64,000 nt of DNA from Endoryza sp044226045 (GCA_044226045.1 JBGAHR010000009.1:51811-115810); one strand, 5' to 3'; counted from the stretch's first letter, positions 1-8,225 are shown. The notes: generated from the letters alone by a model not told the origin. Made by a program: numbers and translations.

Positions 1-1080
1 ACATTCGATCGCGTATTCTTCGGCAGCACCCAGCAATGCTTCATTGAAGGGTTTTCCGGCAGCCAGCAATTCATGCTCTTTGTCATCAATCCATTTGGAG
101 GCGCGATACAAGGAACTTTCGCAAACCCACAGACGAATGGCCATTTCAGCCAGCTTGTTCTTGATGGCTCCAAAATTCCCGATCGGTTGCTTGAACTGTT
201 CGCGTGTATTGGCATATTCGATGGAGGTTGTCAATGCGCGACGGGCTCCACCCAGTGCGGCCGCACACAGTTTCAACCGGCCGATATTGAGAATGTTGAA
301 AGCGATCACATGTCCTTTCCCGATTTCACCCAGTACGTTTTCGACCGGCACTTTGCAATCCTGGAAGTACAATTGTACTGTGGACGATCCTTTGATACCC
401 ATCTTATGTTCTTCCGGGCCCTGCGTAAATCCTTCAAATCCTCTTTCCACGATAAAGGCGGTGAACTTGTCGCCATCGATCTTGGCAAACACCGTATAGA
501 CATCTGCAAAACCACCATTGGTGATCCAGCATTTCTGACCATTCAATATATAATGCTTTCCATCGGCGCTGAGTTTGGCGGTTGTTTTGGCCCCTAATGC
601 ATCACTGCCGCTGTTGGGCTCCGTTAAACCATATGCGCCTTTCCATTCGCCGGTAGCCAGTTTGGAAACATACTTCTGTTTCTGCGCTTCCGTACCGAAA
701 TAAAGGATGGGTAATGTACCGATGCCGGTATGGGCAGCAATAGCCACTGAAAAAGAGAATCCGCCACCCAGCGCTTCATTCACGAGAGTGGATGTAATAA
801 AATCTTTTCCCAGCCCGCCATACTGCTCGGGGATGGAGGTACCCAGTAAACCCTGTTCGCCGGCTTTCATCACCAGCGAAGGCATCAGTCCCGGCTCCAT
901 TTTGTCAATACGATCCAGGATGGGCAGCACTTCACTATCCAGAAAAGCGGCGCACATGTCTTTCACCATCTGCTGCTCTTCGTTATAGTCTTCAGAAATA
1001 AAAGTGTCAAAAGGAGAGCTCTCCCTGATCAGCCACTCGCCGCCTTTCAGCGCCTGCGATTTTTTTATTTCGGTACTCAT
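1..1080 (-). CDS. acyl-CoA dehydrogenase (C-terminus outside window)
   Basis: An open frame of 360 codons starts at the ATG at 1080 and runs off the left edge, so the C-terminal helical domain is not seen. Acyl-CoA dehydrogenases are FAD enzymes that put a trans-2 double bond into acyl-CoA in beta-oxidation and pass electrons to ETF. The N-terminal helical domain is followed by the family signature AYGLTEPNSGSDALG (about residues 149-163) and CWITNGG (184-190), which contact substrate and flavin. Substrate chain length cannot be read from this. It lies 38 nt downstream of a marR gene on the same strand, so the pair is probably one operon under MarR control. Confidence 0.93.
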   Translation of the reverse strand, partial: MSTEIKKSQALKGGEWLIRESSPFDTFISEDYNEEQQMVKDMCAAFLDSEVLPILDRIDKMEPGLMPSLVMKAGEQGLLGTSIPEQYGGLGKDFITSTLVNEALGGGFSFSVAIAAHTGIGTLPILYFGTEAQKQKYVSKLATGEWKGAYGLTEPNSGSDALGAKTTAKLSADGKHYILNGQKCWITNGGFADVYTVFAKIDGDKFTAFIVERGFEGFTQGPEEHKMGIKGSSTVQLYFQDCKVPVENVLGEIGKGHVIAFNILNIGRLKLCAAALGGARRALTTSIEYANTREQFKQPIGNFGAIKNKLAEMAIRLWVCESSLYRASKWIDDKEHELLAAGKPFNEALLGAAEEYAIEC

Positions 1081-1118
1081 ATGAAAAAGGTTTTCGTTAT
1101 GCGATGTTGTTAGATTTT

Positions 1119-1559
1119 TTATTTCAGGTTATCGTAAACAATCTGGAGTACTTCCTTACACACTTCAATGCGATCGGGGGGAACGGTTTCGAGTGCCTCA
1201 TTCAATGTTTCTTCTGCCAGTGCCATGGTCTCCTCTTCCAGTTTCTGTGCCTGCCGGGTAAGGTGAATCAGGTTAATCCTTCGGTCCGTTTCCGAGGGCA
1301 CTCTTTTCACCAATTGCAGCTTCTCCAGATTATCCACCAGGCGGGTAATGCTCGGCTTATCCCGGAAAGTTGCGTTGCATAATTCCTGCTGACTGATTCC
1401 ATCTTTCTTCCAAAGCTGATACAACACACTCCACTGCTCTATCGTGAGGTTCAGCCCGGCCATATTGAACTTCTTTTGCAACCGGCGCGCGATCGCCGTG
1501 GAAGCCTTTCCGGTTACAAAGCTGTATAACTCGCCTTTCTTAAATTGGTTGTTTGACAT
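1119..1559 (-). CDS. MarR family transcriptional regulator
   Basis: A 146-residue winged-helix DNA-binding protein of usual MarR length. The central part (QWSVLYQLWKKDGISQQEL, then KPSITRLVDNLEKLQLVKR) is the recognition helix and wing, with the family motif ETDRR after it; helices at both ends form the dimer interface. An upstream in-frame ATG at 1583 would add eight residues. I prefer the ATG at 1559, because those eight codons coincide exactly with a perfect palindrome that looks like the operator. It probably regulates itself and the acyl-CoA dehydrogenase 38 nt downstream. The ligand is unknown; an acyl-CoA is a guess from context. Confidence 0.9.
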   Translation of the reverse strand: MSNNQFKKGELYSFVTGKASTAIARRLQKKFNMAGLNLTIEQWSVLYQLWKKDGISQQELCNATFRDKPSITRLVDNLEKLQLVKRVPSETDRRINLIHLTRQAQKLEEETMALAEETLNEALETVPPDRIEVCKEVLQIVYDNLK

Positions 1560-1579
1560 ATAGTTGTTTATACAACTAT
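1560..1579. promoter_or_regulatory. perfect palindrome abutting marR start, likely MarR operator
   Basis: The arms ATAGTTGT and ACAACTAT are exact reverse complements separated by four bases (TTAT). The 20-bp site ends one base before the preferred marR start codon. MarR dimers usually bind 16-20 bp palindromes near their own promoter, so this is the obvious autoregulatory site. That a protein binds here is inference. Confidence 0.6.
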
Positions 1580-1721
1580 CCAAACCTACTGGATTTTCCT
1601 GACCAGGGCAAGTTTTTCGGGCTTTTTTTTGTTAATGGCTCATTAGTGGCGGAAAGAGCCGGGGATTATATTAATTTTAAGTGTAACCCATTACAGCAAG
1701 CACATTAAACCAGATTAACTG

Positions 1722-3140
1722 ATGAGAGCCCTATTATTACTGGCTTTTGTATTGGGTATGTTTCCTTATTCTCCGGTGCAGGCCCAGCTAAAGAAAATCG
1801 CCGTTATTGGATCCTCCACTGCTTCGGGAACCGGGGCGCAACCGGAGATCGACAGTTCCTGGGTTCGCCGCCTGAGTTATTACCTCAAATACCAGCAGTC
1901 AGTCATTGATACGATTTACAACCTGGCTTTACCGGGTTACGATAATTACCATGGTTTGCCGAGTTCCTATACACCGGGGCCTGGTTTTTCAACACCCGAC
2001 CCCAACCGGAATGTTACCAGGGCCAACAGCTTCTCGCCGGATGTGGTGATCGTGAGTTTTGTCTCCAACAACTTCAATATACCCGGTTATCCCACAGACA
2101 GTATTATGAAAGCATTCCAGATCATCAAAGACTCTGTGAATAAGGAAGGGCATATCTGTTTTATCAGTACAACGCAACCCCGCACCAGTTTTGATATTCC
2201 CTCCAGGGCGAGACTGAGAGTATTGAAAGACTCCATCCTCAACCGGTTTGGATTTTACGCTATTAATTTCTTTGATTCCATCGTGAATAATGCCGATAAT
2301 TCGATCCTCACCGATTATGCTTCTCCTTATGATAATATCCATCTGAACAATGCCGGTCATGCCATGCTGTTCCGGCAGGTACTGGCAAAGGATATGTTCA
2401 ACATCAGGATCATCCGAACCCGGAAAAGTGGCGATTTCAATGATCCACAAACCTGGGATCGGGGATTGTTGCCAACACTCGAGGATTCTGTAGCGGTTTT
2501 GCCCGGTCACTCGCTCACCATTTCAGGCGCCTGTTCAGTAAGAGGCATCTCGGTTGCCAATGGAGCCAGCCTGCAGTTATTGAGTAATGCAGCGAGCCTC
2601 AGCATCGGCCATGCCGCTAAGTCCAACTATAATTTTACAGTGGATGGCACCCTTCGAATCAGCCAGGGCTTATTGCAGGTGAATGGAAGGTTGAGACAAA
2701 ATACCGGCAGCAGCTTTGAAATGAGCGGAGGCGCTCTTGTGATCGATGGCAATAATGAAAATGCATCGTCGAGTGTGGCCGACGGCCTGGCTCTTTTCGA
2801 TATTGACGCCGCCGTCAACTCTTTTCAATTCACCGGTGGCACGCTTCAAATCATCGATCCTCCGCTGGGAGCGAATTCGCAGGCTCTCAGTTGTTCATTC
2901 GACTTTGGTCCCAACACGGTTTTGCACCTGGGTAATGGGATATCCACTACTAGCAGTAATAACGAAAATGGCTTTGGTGGAAATCTACTGCCAGCTAAAA
3001 TAGGAAAACTGGTACTCGACACCGGTAATGAATGGCCTTCGCGGAAATTTATCAACCTCCAGCCACTCACCATTCATTCAGCCATTGAAATCATTTCCGG
3101 CCAACTCGTTCAGGCTGCCGCATTGACCATTGAGAATTAA
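1722..3140 (+). CDS. secreted SGNH/GDSL-family hydrolase
   Basis: 472 residues with an N-terminal signal peptide (about 1-21, ending VQA). Residues 23-225 are an SGNH esterase fold: block I is GSSTASG with Ser32 as probable nucleophile, a block III-like VSNN follows, and block V is D204-N-I-H207 in YDNIHLNNAGH. Such enzymes deacylate sugars, peptides or lipids; the substrate is not evident. Residues 230-472 are beta-rich and repetitive in Ser/Asn/Gly, like a right-handed beta-helix or carbohydrate-contacting module. No type IX sorting tail is seen at the C-terminus, so export to the periplasm is the simplest reading. Confidence 0.8.
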   Translation: MRALLLLAFVLGMFPYSPVQAQLKKIAVIGSSTASGTGAQPEIDSSWVRRLSYYLKYQQSVIDTIYNLALPGYDNYHGLPSSYTPGPGFSTPDPNRNVTRANSFSPDVVIVSFVSNNFNIPGYPTDSIMKAFQIIKDSVNKEGHICFISTTQPRTSFDIPSRARLRVLKDSILNRFGFYAINFFDSIVNNADNSILTDYASPYDNIHLNNAGHAMLFRQVLAKDMFNIRIIRTRKSGDFNDPQTWDRGLLPTLEDSVAVLPGHSLTISGACSVRGISVANGASLQLLSNAASLSIGHAAKSNYNFTVDGTLRISQGLLQVNGRLRQNTGSSFEMSGGALVIDGNNENASSSVADGLALFDIDAAVNSFQFTGGTLQIIDPPLGANSQALSCSFDFGPNTVLHLGNGISTTSSNNENGFGGNLLPAKIGKLVLDTGNEWPSRKFINLQPLTIHSAIEIISGQLVQAAALTIEN

Positions 3141-3187
3141 TGAACCTGCTGAATTAACTTTACCGGAAAGCAGTGTGTTTTAGCTGA

Positions 3188-4003
3188 ATGGAATCGGCAA
3201 CCCTGATATGGAATGAAGAAAGAATTGCTTATCGATTCGGAGGAACCGGTAAGGAACTGCTATGCTGTTTTCATGGTTATGGAGAATCTGCCAATACCTT
3301 CGATTTTCTGGAAGAAAGATTGGGAAACCAATATACCCTGATCGCTATCGACATGCCCTATCATGGCAATACCCTTTGGCAGCACACTACTCATTTTACC
3401 CGCGATGACCTGGTGGGGATTGTGGCTTGTATTCGCGAGCAACACGATAGAATGCAGGAAAAAATCTCGTTATTAGGATATAGCATGGGTGGCCGGATGG
3501 TTTTGCAATTGGCAGAAATGATACCCGAACAGGTTCGACAGTTGGTGATGCTGGCACCCGATGGACTTAAAGTAAATTTCTGGTACTGGCTATCCACACA
3601 AACCTGGATTGGCAACAGGATTTTTCGTTTTACCATACATCATCCCGGTATTTTTCTTTGGTTTTTGAATATCTGCAATCGCCTGAAATGGGTGAATCAA
3701 AGTGTTTTCAAATTTGTTCATTTCTATCTCGATAACCGGGAAGTGAGGAAACTACTCTACCTGCGGTGGACTTGTCTGAGTAAAATCAAGCCGGATCTGA
3801 AAAAAATTAAGGAGCAACTGTTAAAAGAAGAAATACCCGTACAGATTGTATACGGAAAGCATGACCGGATCATTTTACCCGATCGGGGATATTTATTCAG
3901 AGAAGGAATTGAATCGTTGTGCCAGATAGAAATACTCAATACCGGTCACCAGATACTTCAGGTGAAAAATATAGATTCCATTGCCCGATATTTCGGCTGC
4001 TGA
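3188..4003 (+). CDS. alpha/beta-hydrolase fold protein
   Basis: 271 residues, no signal peptide, so cytoplasmic. An HG-type oxyanion motif (CCFHGYGES, about 27-35) precedes the nucleophile elbow GYSMGG with Ser99. An acid in YGKHDRII and a His in NTGHQ near the C-terminus complete the triad. The lid region (about 135-190) is rich in Trp and Phe, which suggests a hydrophobic substrate. The closest general type is a MenH- or lipase-like hydrolase. It begins 47 nt after the SGNH gene but may have its own promoter. Exact reaction unknown. Confidence 0.8.
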   Translation: MESATLIWNEERIAYRFGGTGKELLCCFHGYGESANTFDFLEERLGNQYTLIAIDMPYHGNTLWQHTTHFTRDDLVGIVACIREQHDRMQEKISLLGYSMGGRMVLQLAEMIPEQVRQLVMLAPDGLKVNFWYWLSTQTWIGNRIFRFTIHHPGIFLWFLNICNRLKWVNQSVFKFVHFYLDNREVRKLLYLRWTCLSKIKPDLKKIKEQLLKEEIPVQIVYGKHDRIILPDRGYLFREGIESLCQIEILNTGHQILQVKNIDSIARYFGC

Positions 4004-4015
4004 GCGGTGAAATAA

Positions 4016-4023
4016 TACCTTTG
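4016..4023 (+). promoter_or_regulatory. -7 promoter element TACCTTTG
   Basis: Exact match to the Bacteroidota consensus TAnnTTTG, 29 nt upstream of the glycosyltransferase start at 4053 and just after the preceding stop codon. A start of transcription near 4030 would make the glycosyltransferase-permease pair a separate unit. Confidence 0.5.
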
Positions 4024-4052
4024 AGAGCGATTGATTAAAACGTAACCAACGG

Positions 4053-5210
4053 ATGCTGATTGTTGTTTCCATTTTCAGTGTATTGTTCGTGCTTTATGCC
4101 GCGCTGATCCTTTTTTATACGGCATCCTGGAACAAGATTCCGGCATACACATCCGGCCATCGAAAGGCTGATCACATTTCAGTGATTATTCCCGCCCGCA
4201 ATGAATCCGCCAACCTGCCGCGGCTCTTGCAGTCATTGGAAAAACAGACCTATCCATTTACTCTCTTTGAAGTAATTGTGATCGATGATCATTCGGAAGA
4301 TGATACGGCGAAGATTTTGAAGGCCTATCGTGGACCGCTTCAGCTGCGTATGATATCATTGGCCGATCACCTCGATCATCAGACTATTGTTTCTCATAAG
4401 AAGAAAGCCATTGAAACTGCCATCAGGCTCTGCGAAGGAAATCTTGTGGTAACAACCGATGCGGATTGTCTGTTCCATCCCGAATGGCTAAGTCTGCTTG
4501 CCGATTATCATCAATCGAGCCAGGCAAAATTCATTGCCGCCCCTGTGAAGTTTACTGAAAGCCCCAGTTTGCTCTCCATTTTTCAGTGCCTGGATTTTAT
4601 CACATTGCAGGGCATTACTGCTGCTTCTGTTTACAGTCGCTTCCATACCATGTGCAATGGGGCCAACCTCGCCTATGAGAAGAGTGCATTTATCGAAGTT
4701 GGTGGCTTTGCGGGCATCGATCAGATACCGTCCGGAGATGACATGCTTTTAATGTACAAGATTGCCCGGAAATATCCCGACCAGGTATTTTATCTCAAGC
4801 ACCCTTCGGCGATTGTGGAAACACTGCCCGCTACCAGTTGGCGTTCTTTCTTTCAACAAAGAATCCGCTGGGCCAGCAAGGCCAGTCACTACGACGACAA
4901 GCGAATTTTCTGGGTGCTGGTGCTGGTCTACCTGTTTAACCTTGGTTTTTTATTCATGCTGGTGGCCGCTTTGTTTCGTTGGGAATGGCTGTTGTACATT
5001 TTGTCGTTCCTCATTTTGAAAACAGTGGTGGAAATGGTCTTTGTGTCGAAGGCCGCAGCTTTTTTTGGTCAGCGCCACCTGATGAAATATTTCCCTTTAC
5101 TTCAACCCTTTCATATTCTTTATACGATTATTGCCGGATGGCTTGGTAAATTTGGCAGCTTTGAATGGAAAGGAAGAACCATCAATACAACCCGGTCACA
5201 TGAGCGCTGA
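4053..5210 (+). CDS. membrane glycosyltransferase, GT2 family
   Basis: 385 residues. A membrane segment (about 2-22) is followed by a GT-A domain: SVIIPARNESANLP opens the fold, IDDHSEDDT holds the nucleotide-binding acids, and TTDADC is the metal-binding DxD. QQRIRWASKA matches the Q-x-x-RW motif of processive or polyprenyl-type GT2 enzymes. Two to three membrane helices follow (about 295-370). It transfers an activated sugar at the inner membrane, probably for surface polysaccharide or glycolipid; donor and acceptor are unknown. Its last 11 nt overlap the next gene, so the two are translationally coupled. Confidence 0.88.
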   Translation: MLIVVSIFSVLFVLYAALILFYTASWNKIPAYTSGHRKADHISVIIPARNESANLPRLLQSLEKQTYPFTLFEVIVIDDHSEDDTAKILKAYRGPLQLRMISLADHLDHQTIVSHKKKAIETAIRLCEGNLVVTTDADCLFHPEWLSLLADYHQSSQAKFIAAPVKFTESPSLLSIFQCLDFITLQGITAASVYSRFHTMCNGANLAYEKSAFIEVGGFAGIDQIPSGDDMLLMYKIARKYPDQVFYLKHPSAIVETLPATSWRSFFQQRIRWASKASHYDDKRIFWVLVLVYLFNLGFLFMLVAALFRWEWLLYILSFLILKTVVEMVFVSKAAAFFGQRHLMKYFPLLQPFHILYTIIAGWLGKFGSFEWKGRTINTTRSHER

Positions 5211-6303
5211 AACAGCAAAAGCGGCAGTGAACAGTTCCCGCTCCTGGTGGCGACGATTAAAGCGCAACCAGGGAGCCATGATCGGTATGGTGGTGATTGC
5301 ACTGGCTGTGTTGATGGCATTATTTGCCTATTGGCTCGCGCCTGATGCGAGCCCCTATGCCAACCAGATGACGGTGGAAATCGGAGGTAAGAAGCCCGGT
5401 TTCAGCATGCTGTTCCTTAAAATTCCAAAGGATACCAAGGTATCCGAGGCAGGATTCTGGAGAAGAACCATCGGCGGACAAGCTGAACCTTACCTGTTGC
5501 TCCCCATTTTTTCTTACGAAATACAGCACGACCGGGTGAAGGTGAAGAGGTATGTTGATGAAAATACCAGCGCGGAAGAATCTTATCCGGTTTCTCTCTG
5601 GAAGGATCCCGATCCCAAAGAATGGGTGTTGAAACGGACATTCTGGCTTGGCACCGACAAGTTTGGCCGCGACATATTAAGTCGTTTATTGGTTGGGGTA
5701 AGAGTGAGTCTGAGCGTGGGCTTGGTTACCGTACTGATCTCGCTAACCATTGGGGTTTTACTGGGTGCGTTTGCCGGCTATTACCGGGGGAAAGTCGACG
5801 CGATCATCATGTGGTTTATCAATGTGATCTGGAGCATCCCCACCCTGCTGCTGGTATTTGCGATCACCTTGTTGCTGGGAAAGGGATTCTGGCAGGTATT
5901 TATTGCGATGGGCTTAACCATGTGGGTGAATGTGGCTCGTATAGTCAGGGGACAGATCCTCGGTGTTCGTGAACTCGAATATGTAGAGGCTGCGAGGGCA
6001 TTGGGTTATTCTTCTTTCCGCATCTTATTCCTCCATATCCTGCCCAATATCATGGGACCTTTGCTGGTGGTAGCTGCTTCCAACTTTGCATCATCCATTG
6101 TCATAGAAGCCGGCCTCAGCTTCCTGGGCATCGGCGTCCAGCCACCACAGCCCAGCTGGGGACTCATGATCAACGAAAATTATAATTTCATCATTACTCA
6201 TAATCCCATGATCGCGCTGGCGCCCGGCTTCGCCATCATGATCCTGGTACTGGCCTTCAACCTCCTCGGAAACGGCCTGAGAGATGCAATGGCAGTGAAG
6301 TGA
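5200..6303 (+). CDS. ABC transporter permease, DppC/OppC type
   Basis: 367 residues. I chose the ATG at 5200, which overlaps the glycosyltransferase stop by 11 nt; earlier in-frame starts lie deep inside that gene. One membrane helix (about 25-48) is followed by a soluble segment of some 100 residues, then the family landmark LGTDKFGRDILSRLL and five helices. The coupling loop carries the EAA motif (EAARALGYSSFRILFLHILP). These subunits form half of the channel of oligopeptide/dipeptide importers. No DppB, ATPase or binding-protein gene is adjacent, so the partners must be encoded elsewhere. Confidence 0.9.
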   Translation: MSAETAKAAVNSSRSWWRRLKRNQGAMIGMVVIALAVLMALFAYWLAPDASPYANQMTVEIGGKKPGFSMLFLKIPKDTKVSEAGFWRRTIGGQAEPYLLLPIFSYEIQHDRVKVKRYVDENTSAEESYPVSLWKDPDPKEWVLKRTFWLGTDKFGRDILSRLLVGVRVSLSVGLVTVLISLTIGVLLGAFAGYYRGKVDAIIMWFINVIWSIPTLLLVFAITLLLGKGFWQVFIAMGLTMWVNVARIVRGQILGVRELEYVEAARALGYSSFRILFLHILPNIMGPLLVVAASNFASSIVIEAGLSFLGIGVQPPQPSWGLMINENYNFIITHNPMIALAPGFAIMILVLAFNLLGNGLRDAMAVK

Positions 6304-6612
6304 GAGCGAGAGCAGGAATGAGAGCGGGAGCGGGAGTGAGAGCGGGAGCGGGAGTGAGAGCGGGAGCGAGAGCGGGAGCGAGAGCGGGAGCGAGAGCGGG
6401 AGCGAGAGCGGGATCGGAAAGAGAAACAGAAAGGGAAAGAGAAACAGAAAGAGAAACAGAAACTGAAGCTGCAAACTAACGTGAAACGATAAACCTGAAA
6501 CGCGAAACGCGAGAAGCTGCCAACTAACGTGAAACGATAAACCTGAAACGCAAAACGCCTTAAGCGGGAGCGGTTATTAATTCGTCTAATTCGAGTAATT
6601 CGTGTAATTCGC
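6304..6612. repeat. composite short-period repeat island (GA-rich, AAACG and ATTCG families)
   Basis: It starts one base after the permease stop. 6304-6467 is an almost pure purine run built of GAGCGG/GAGCGA and GAAACA/GAAAGA hexamers. 6468-6510 and 6516-6558 are two near-identical 43-nt copies around GTGAAACGATAAACCTGAAA. 6579-6612 is four copies of an ATTCGTGTA-like unit. I see no credible coding sequence. It fills the gap between two convergent genes; the same families recur in six other gaps. Confidence 0.85.
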
Positions 6613-6621
6613 ATCAAAAAA

Positions 6622-6658
6622 AACCCCCAACAAATCACTCTGTCGGGGGTTCCTTTTC
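6622..6658 (-). terminator. rho-independent terminator of the 6673-7080 gene
   Basis: An 11-bp stem (AACCCCCAACA with TGTCGGGGGTT, one G-U pair) with an 8-nt loop. Read on the minus strand it is followed by a run of T (6614-6623 complement), directly after the lipoprotein gene. Confidence 0.8.
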
Positions 6659-6672
6659 TTCATGCACTGAAG

Positions 6673-7080
6673 TTATTTTTTCGAGTAACGATAGCTACCC
6701 GTCCATTTATTGGTATTACAGGTTTTGGAAGTCACCGTAATTTCAACAATACAGGTAACCGTGGCCGGTGTACTGGTAATGGTGAAAGCATTGTCCTTGG
6801 TGCTGGTTGATTTCGATTCTGTATAGAAAGGAGTAGCGGATGACTCCGGTCTTGCTTTAACTTCAATGGTTACACCACTGGGAGGCATCGTTGAGGTAAC
6901 AGATACTGTCAGGTTAAAGTTGGGTCCCGGAGCAGGCAATTCCGTACTGCCGTTGGCAGGGGTGGTGGAGACGGCTAAAGTAGACTCGGTACTGCAGCTG
7001 TCGGTTTTTTTCTTTTTACAATAGGGCATGGAAAGAACAACCATCACTACTGCGATCCAGGGTAATATTGCTTTTTTCAT
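6673..7080 (-). CDS. small exported protein, probable lipoprotein
   Basis: 135 residues. A hydrophobic signal (6-18) ends in SMPYC, a loose lipobox with Cys21, followed by KKKK. The mature part is Thr/Ser/Pro-rich with beta-strand periodicity, reading like a single Ig-like or fibronectin-like domain (roughly 35-130). Two further cysteines (TVTC and KTC) may form a disulfide. No enzymatic motif. It stands alone, with its own terminator. Function unknown. Confidence 0.65.
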   Translation of the reverse strand: MKKAILPWIAVVMVVLSMPYCKKKKTDSCSTESTLAVSTTPANGSTELPAPGPNFNLTVSVTSTMPPSGVTIEVKARPESSATPFYTESKSTSTKDNAFTITSTPATVTCIVEITVTSKTCNTNKWTGSYRYSKK

Positions 7081-7146
7081 AGATTATAAACGTGGATTCT
7101 AAAGTAATATTTAATTTCCTTATTAGAAAATTGCTGTTTTAAATAG

Positions 7147-7617
7147 TTAAGCGGAAAAGACCTGCACGTTGCGATTGAAACTTTCTTCCAGGGAAATAAA
7201 GGTTTCCGTTCTTTCAATCCCTTTTATTTTTTGCAATTCGTCGTGTAATACAAACCGTAACTGGTTAATGTCCTTGCAAACGATCTCCGCAAACATGCTA
7301 TAGTTTCCTGTGGTATAATTCAGCCTCACGATCTGCGGTATCTTGAACAATTCCTTCGCCACCTGGTCGTACAGGGAACTTTTCTCAAGATATATGCCAA
7401 TAAATGCTATTACGTCGTATCCCAGTTGTTTAAGATCAACATTTAATTTTGTTCCCTTTACAATACCGGCTTCCTGTAGCTTTTTAATACGAACATGGAT
7501 GGTACCCCCGGAAACAAATAGTTTTTTTCCCAGATCAGCATAGGAAATTTCCGCTGTTTGCATCATCTCCTGGATGATCTGCAGATCGAGTTTATCGAGA
7601 TTCAATTTGGCAGGCAT
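7147..7617 (-). CDS. Lrp/AsnC family transcriptional regulator
   Basis: 156 residues, normal for the family. The N-terminal helix-turn-helix (about 8-60: LDKLDLQIIQEMM, then SGGTIHVRIKKLQEAGIVKG) is followed by the RAM/AsnC ligand-binding domain (about 70-150), with the typical IGIYLEKSSLYDQVAKEL and TGNYSMFAEIVCKD segments. Such proteins form octamers and sense amino acids. The target is unknown. Its promoter must lie in the large gap to the right, read leftward. Confidence 0.9.
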   Translation of the reverse strand: MPAKLNLDKLDLQIIQEMMQTAEISYADLGKKLFVSGGTIHVRIKKLQEAGIVKGTKLNVDLKQLGYDVIAFIGIYLEKSSLYDQVAKELFKIPQIVRLNYTTGNYSMFAEIVCKDINQLRFVLHDELQKIKGIERTETFISLEESFNRNVQVFSA

Positions 7618-7726
7618 TTCTTCGTTGATTTTTGAAAGTCATTTATTCTACCCTGCAAATGTTTGAATAATTTCTATATTTTCAAAATTTTTGTTGGAAA
7701 TTGTTCAAGGTATTTGCCAAATGCTG

Positions 7727-7734
7727 TAAGTTTG
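7727..7734 (+). promoter_or_regulatory. -7 promoter element TAAGTTTG of the tRNA-like RNA
   Basis: Exact TAnnTTTG match 23 nt upstream of the tRNA-like RNA. A TTG at 7701-7703 could act as the -33 element, although the spacing (23 nt) is longer than the usual 19. Predicted start of transcription near 7741. Confidence 0.45.
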
Positions 7735-7757
7735 TGGTGTTATCAGTTCTTATATAC

Positions 7758-7928
7758 TGTGGAGTGATGGAATCTTGGCAGACATGCCCTCTCGTCTCGG
7801 GGGTGGGGATAACAGGATAAACATAGCATAGAGCCGACGTTACCATTGGTAAGGCCGACCAGGGTTGACCACTAAAACTTTGTGCTTTCGCTAACTGCCC
7901 CGTGGAGGTTCGAGTCCTCCCTCTACAG
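7758..7928 (+). ncRNA. tRNA-like RNA with a ~100-nt insertion in the variable region
   Basis: Base pairing read by eye: acceptor TGTGGAG (7758-7764) with CTCTACA (7921-7927), seven pairs, one G-U, then discriminator G7928. D arm ATG/CAT (7767-7769, 7783-7785) with a loop containing the TTGG core and the long-variable-arm (Leu/Ser-like) look. An anticodon-like stem CCCTC/GGGGG (7787-7791, 7799-7803) has loop TCGTCTC, lacking U33 and a purine at 37. A canonical T arm GGAGG-TTCGAGT-CCTCC spans 7904-7920. Positions 7804-7903 replace the normal variable arm; GGGG 7805-7808 can pair with CCCC 7898-7901, and TTACC-ATT-GGTAA sits inside. No CCA is encoded. Promoter and terminator flank it. It could be a decayed tRNA or a distinct structured RNA; it is too short and wrongly built for tmRNA. 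Confidence 0.5.
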
Positions 7929-7979
7929 CGGATTTTTCTCATAATCTCTAACAAGCAAGCAAGAACTGAAGAGATTGAC

Positions 7980-8010
7980 AACCCGTTCCGGTCTCGGAAT
8001 GGGTTTTTTT
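7980..8010 (+). terminator. rho-independent terminator of the tRNA-like RNA
   Basis: An 11-bp stem (AACCCGTTCCG with CGGAATGGGTT, one G-U) with loop GTCT, ending in a run of seven T (8004-8010). It lies 52 nt downstream of the tRNA-like RNA on the same strand and no coding sequence intervenes. Confidence 0.8.
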
Positions 8011-8011
8011 G

Positions 8012-8225
8012 TGAGCAAGAGCGGAGTGAGTGCGAGAGCGGGAGCGGGAGCGGAGTGAGTGCGAGAGCGGGAGCGGGAGCGGAGTGAGAAACGGAAACGG
8101 AAAGAGAAAGGGAAAGGGAGCGGGCGAGGAAAGAGAAAGAGAAAGAAAAACAGAAATAGAGCAATCACTTGCTTTCCTTTGCGCCCTTCGCGGTTCTTTG
8201 CGGTTCTTTGCGTCCAGGCTTCGTG
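8012..8225. repeat. GA-rich tract plus CTTTGCG/TTCGCGG repeats
   Basis: 8015-8160 is a purine tract of GAGCGG and GAAACG/GAAAGG hexamers with the 26-nt block 'gagtgagtgcgagagcggga...' occurring twice in tandem. It is followed at 8175-8215 by degenerate copies of TTTGCG-CCTTCGCGGTT-type units. Frames through it give only Arg/Glu or Phe/Leu/Pro strings, so it is not treated as coding. Confidence 0.8.

Noticed and set aside
6304..6612. CRISPR array
   Set aside because: Repeats are 6-9 nt and degenerate with no unique spacers; no cas genes in the window.
6091..6638. Minus-strand frames of 127 and 146 codons through the GA-rich tract
   Set aside because: They encode only Phe/Leu/Pro or Ser/Arg strings and overlap the ABC permease; they exist because the hexamer tract has no stop codons.
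7758..7928. tmRNA as identity of the tRNA-like RNA
   Set aside because: It is half the size, has D and anticodon-like arms, lacks the Ala G3-U70 pair and shows no tag reading frame.
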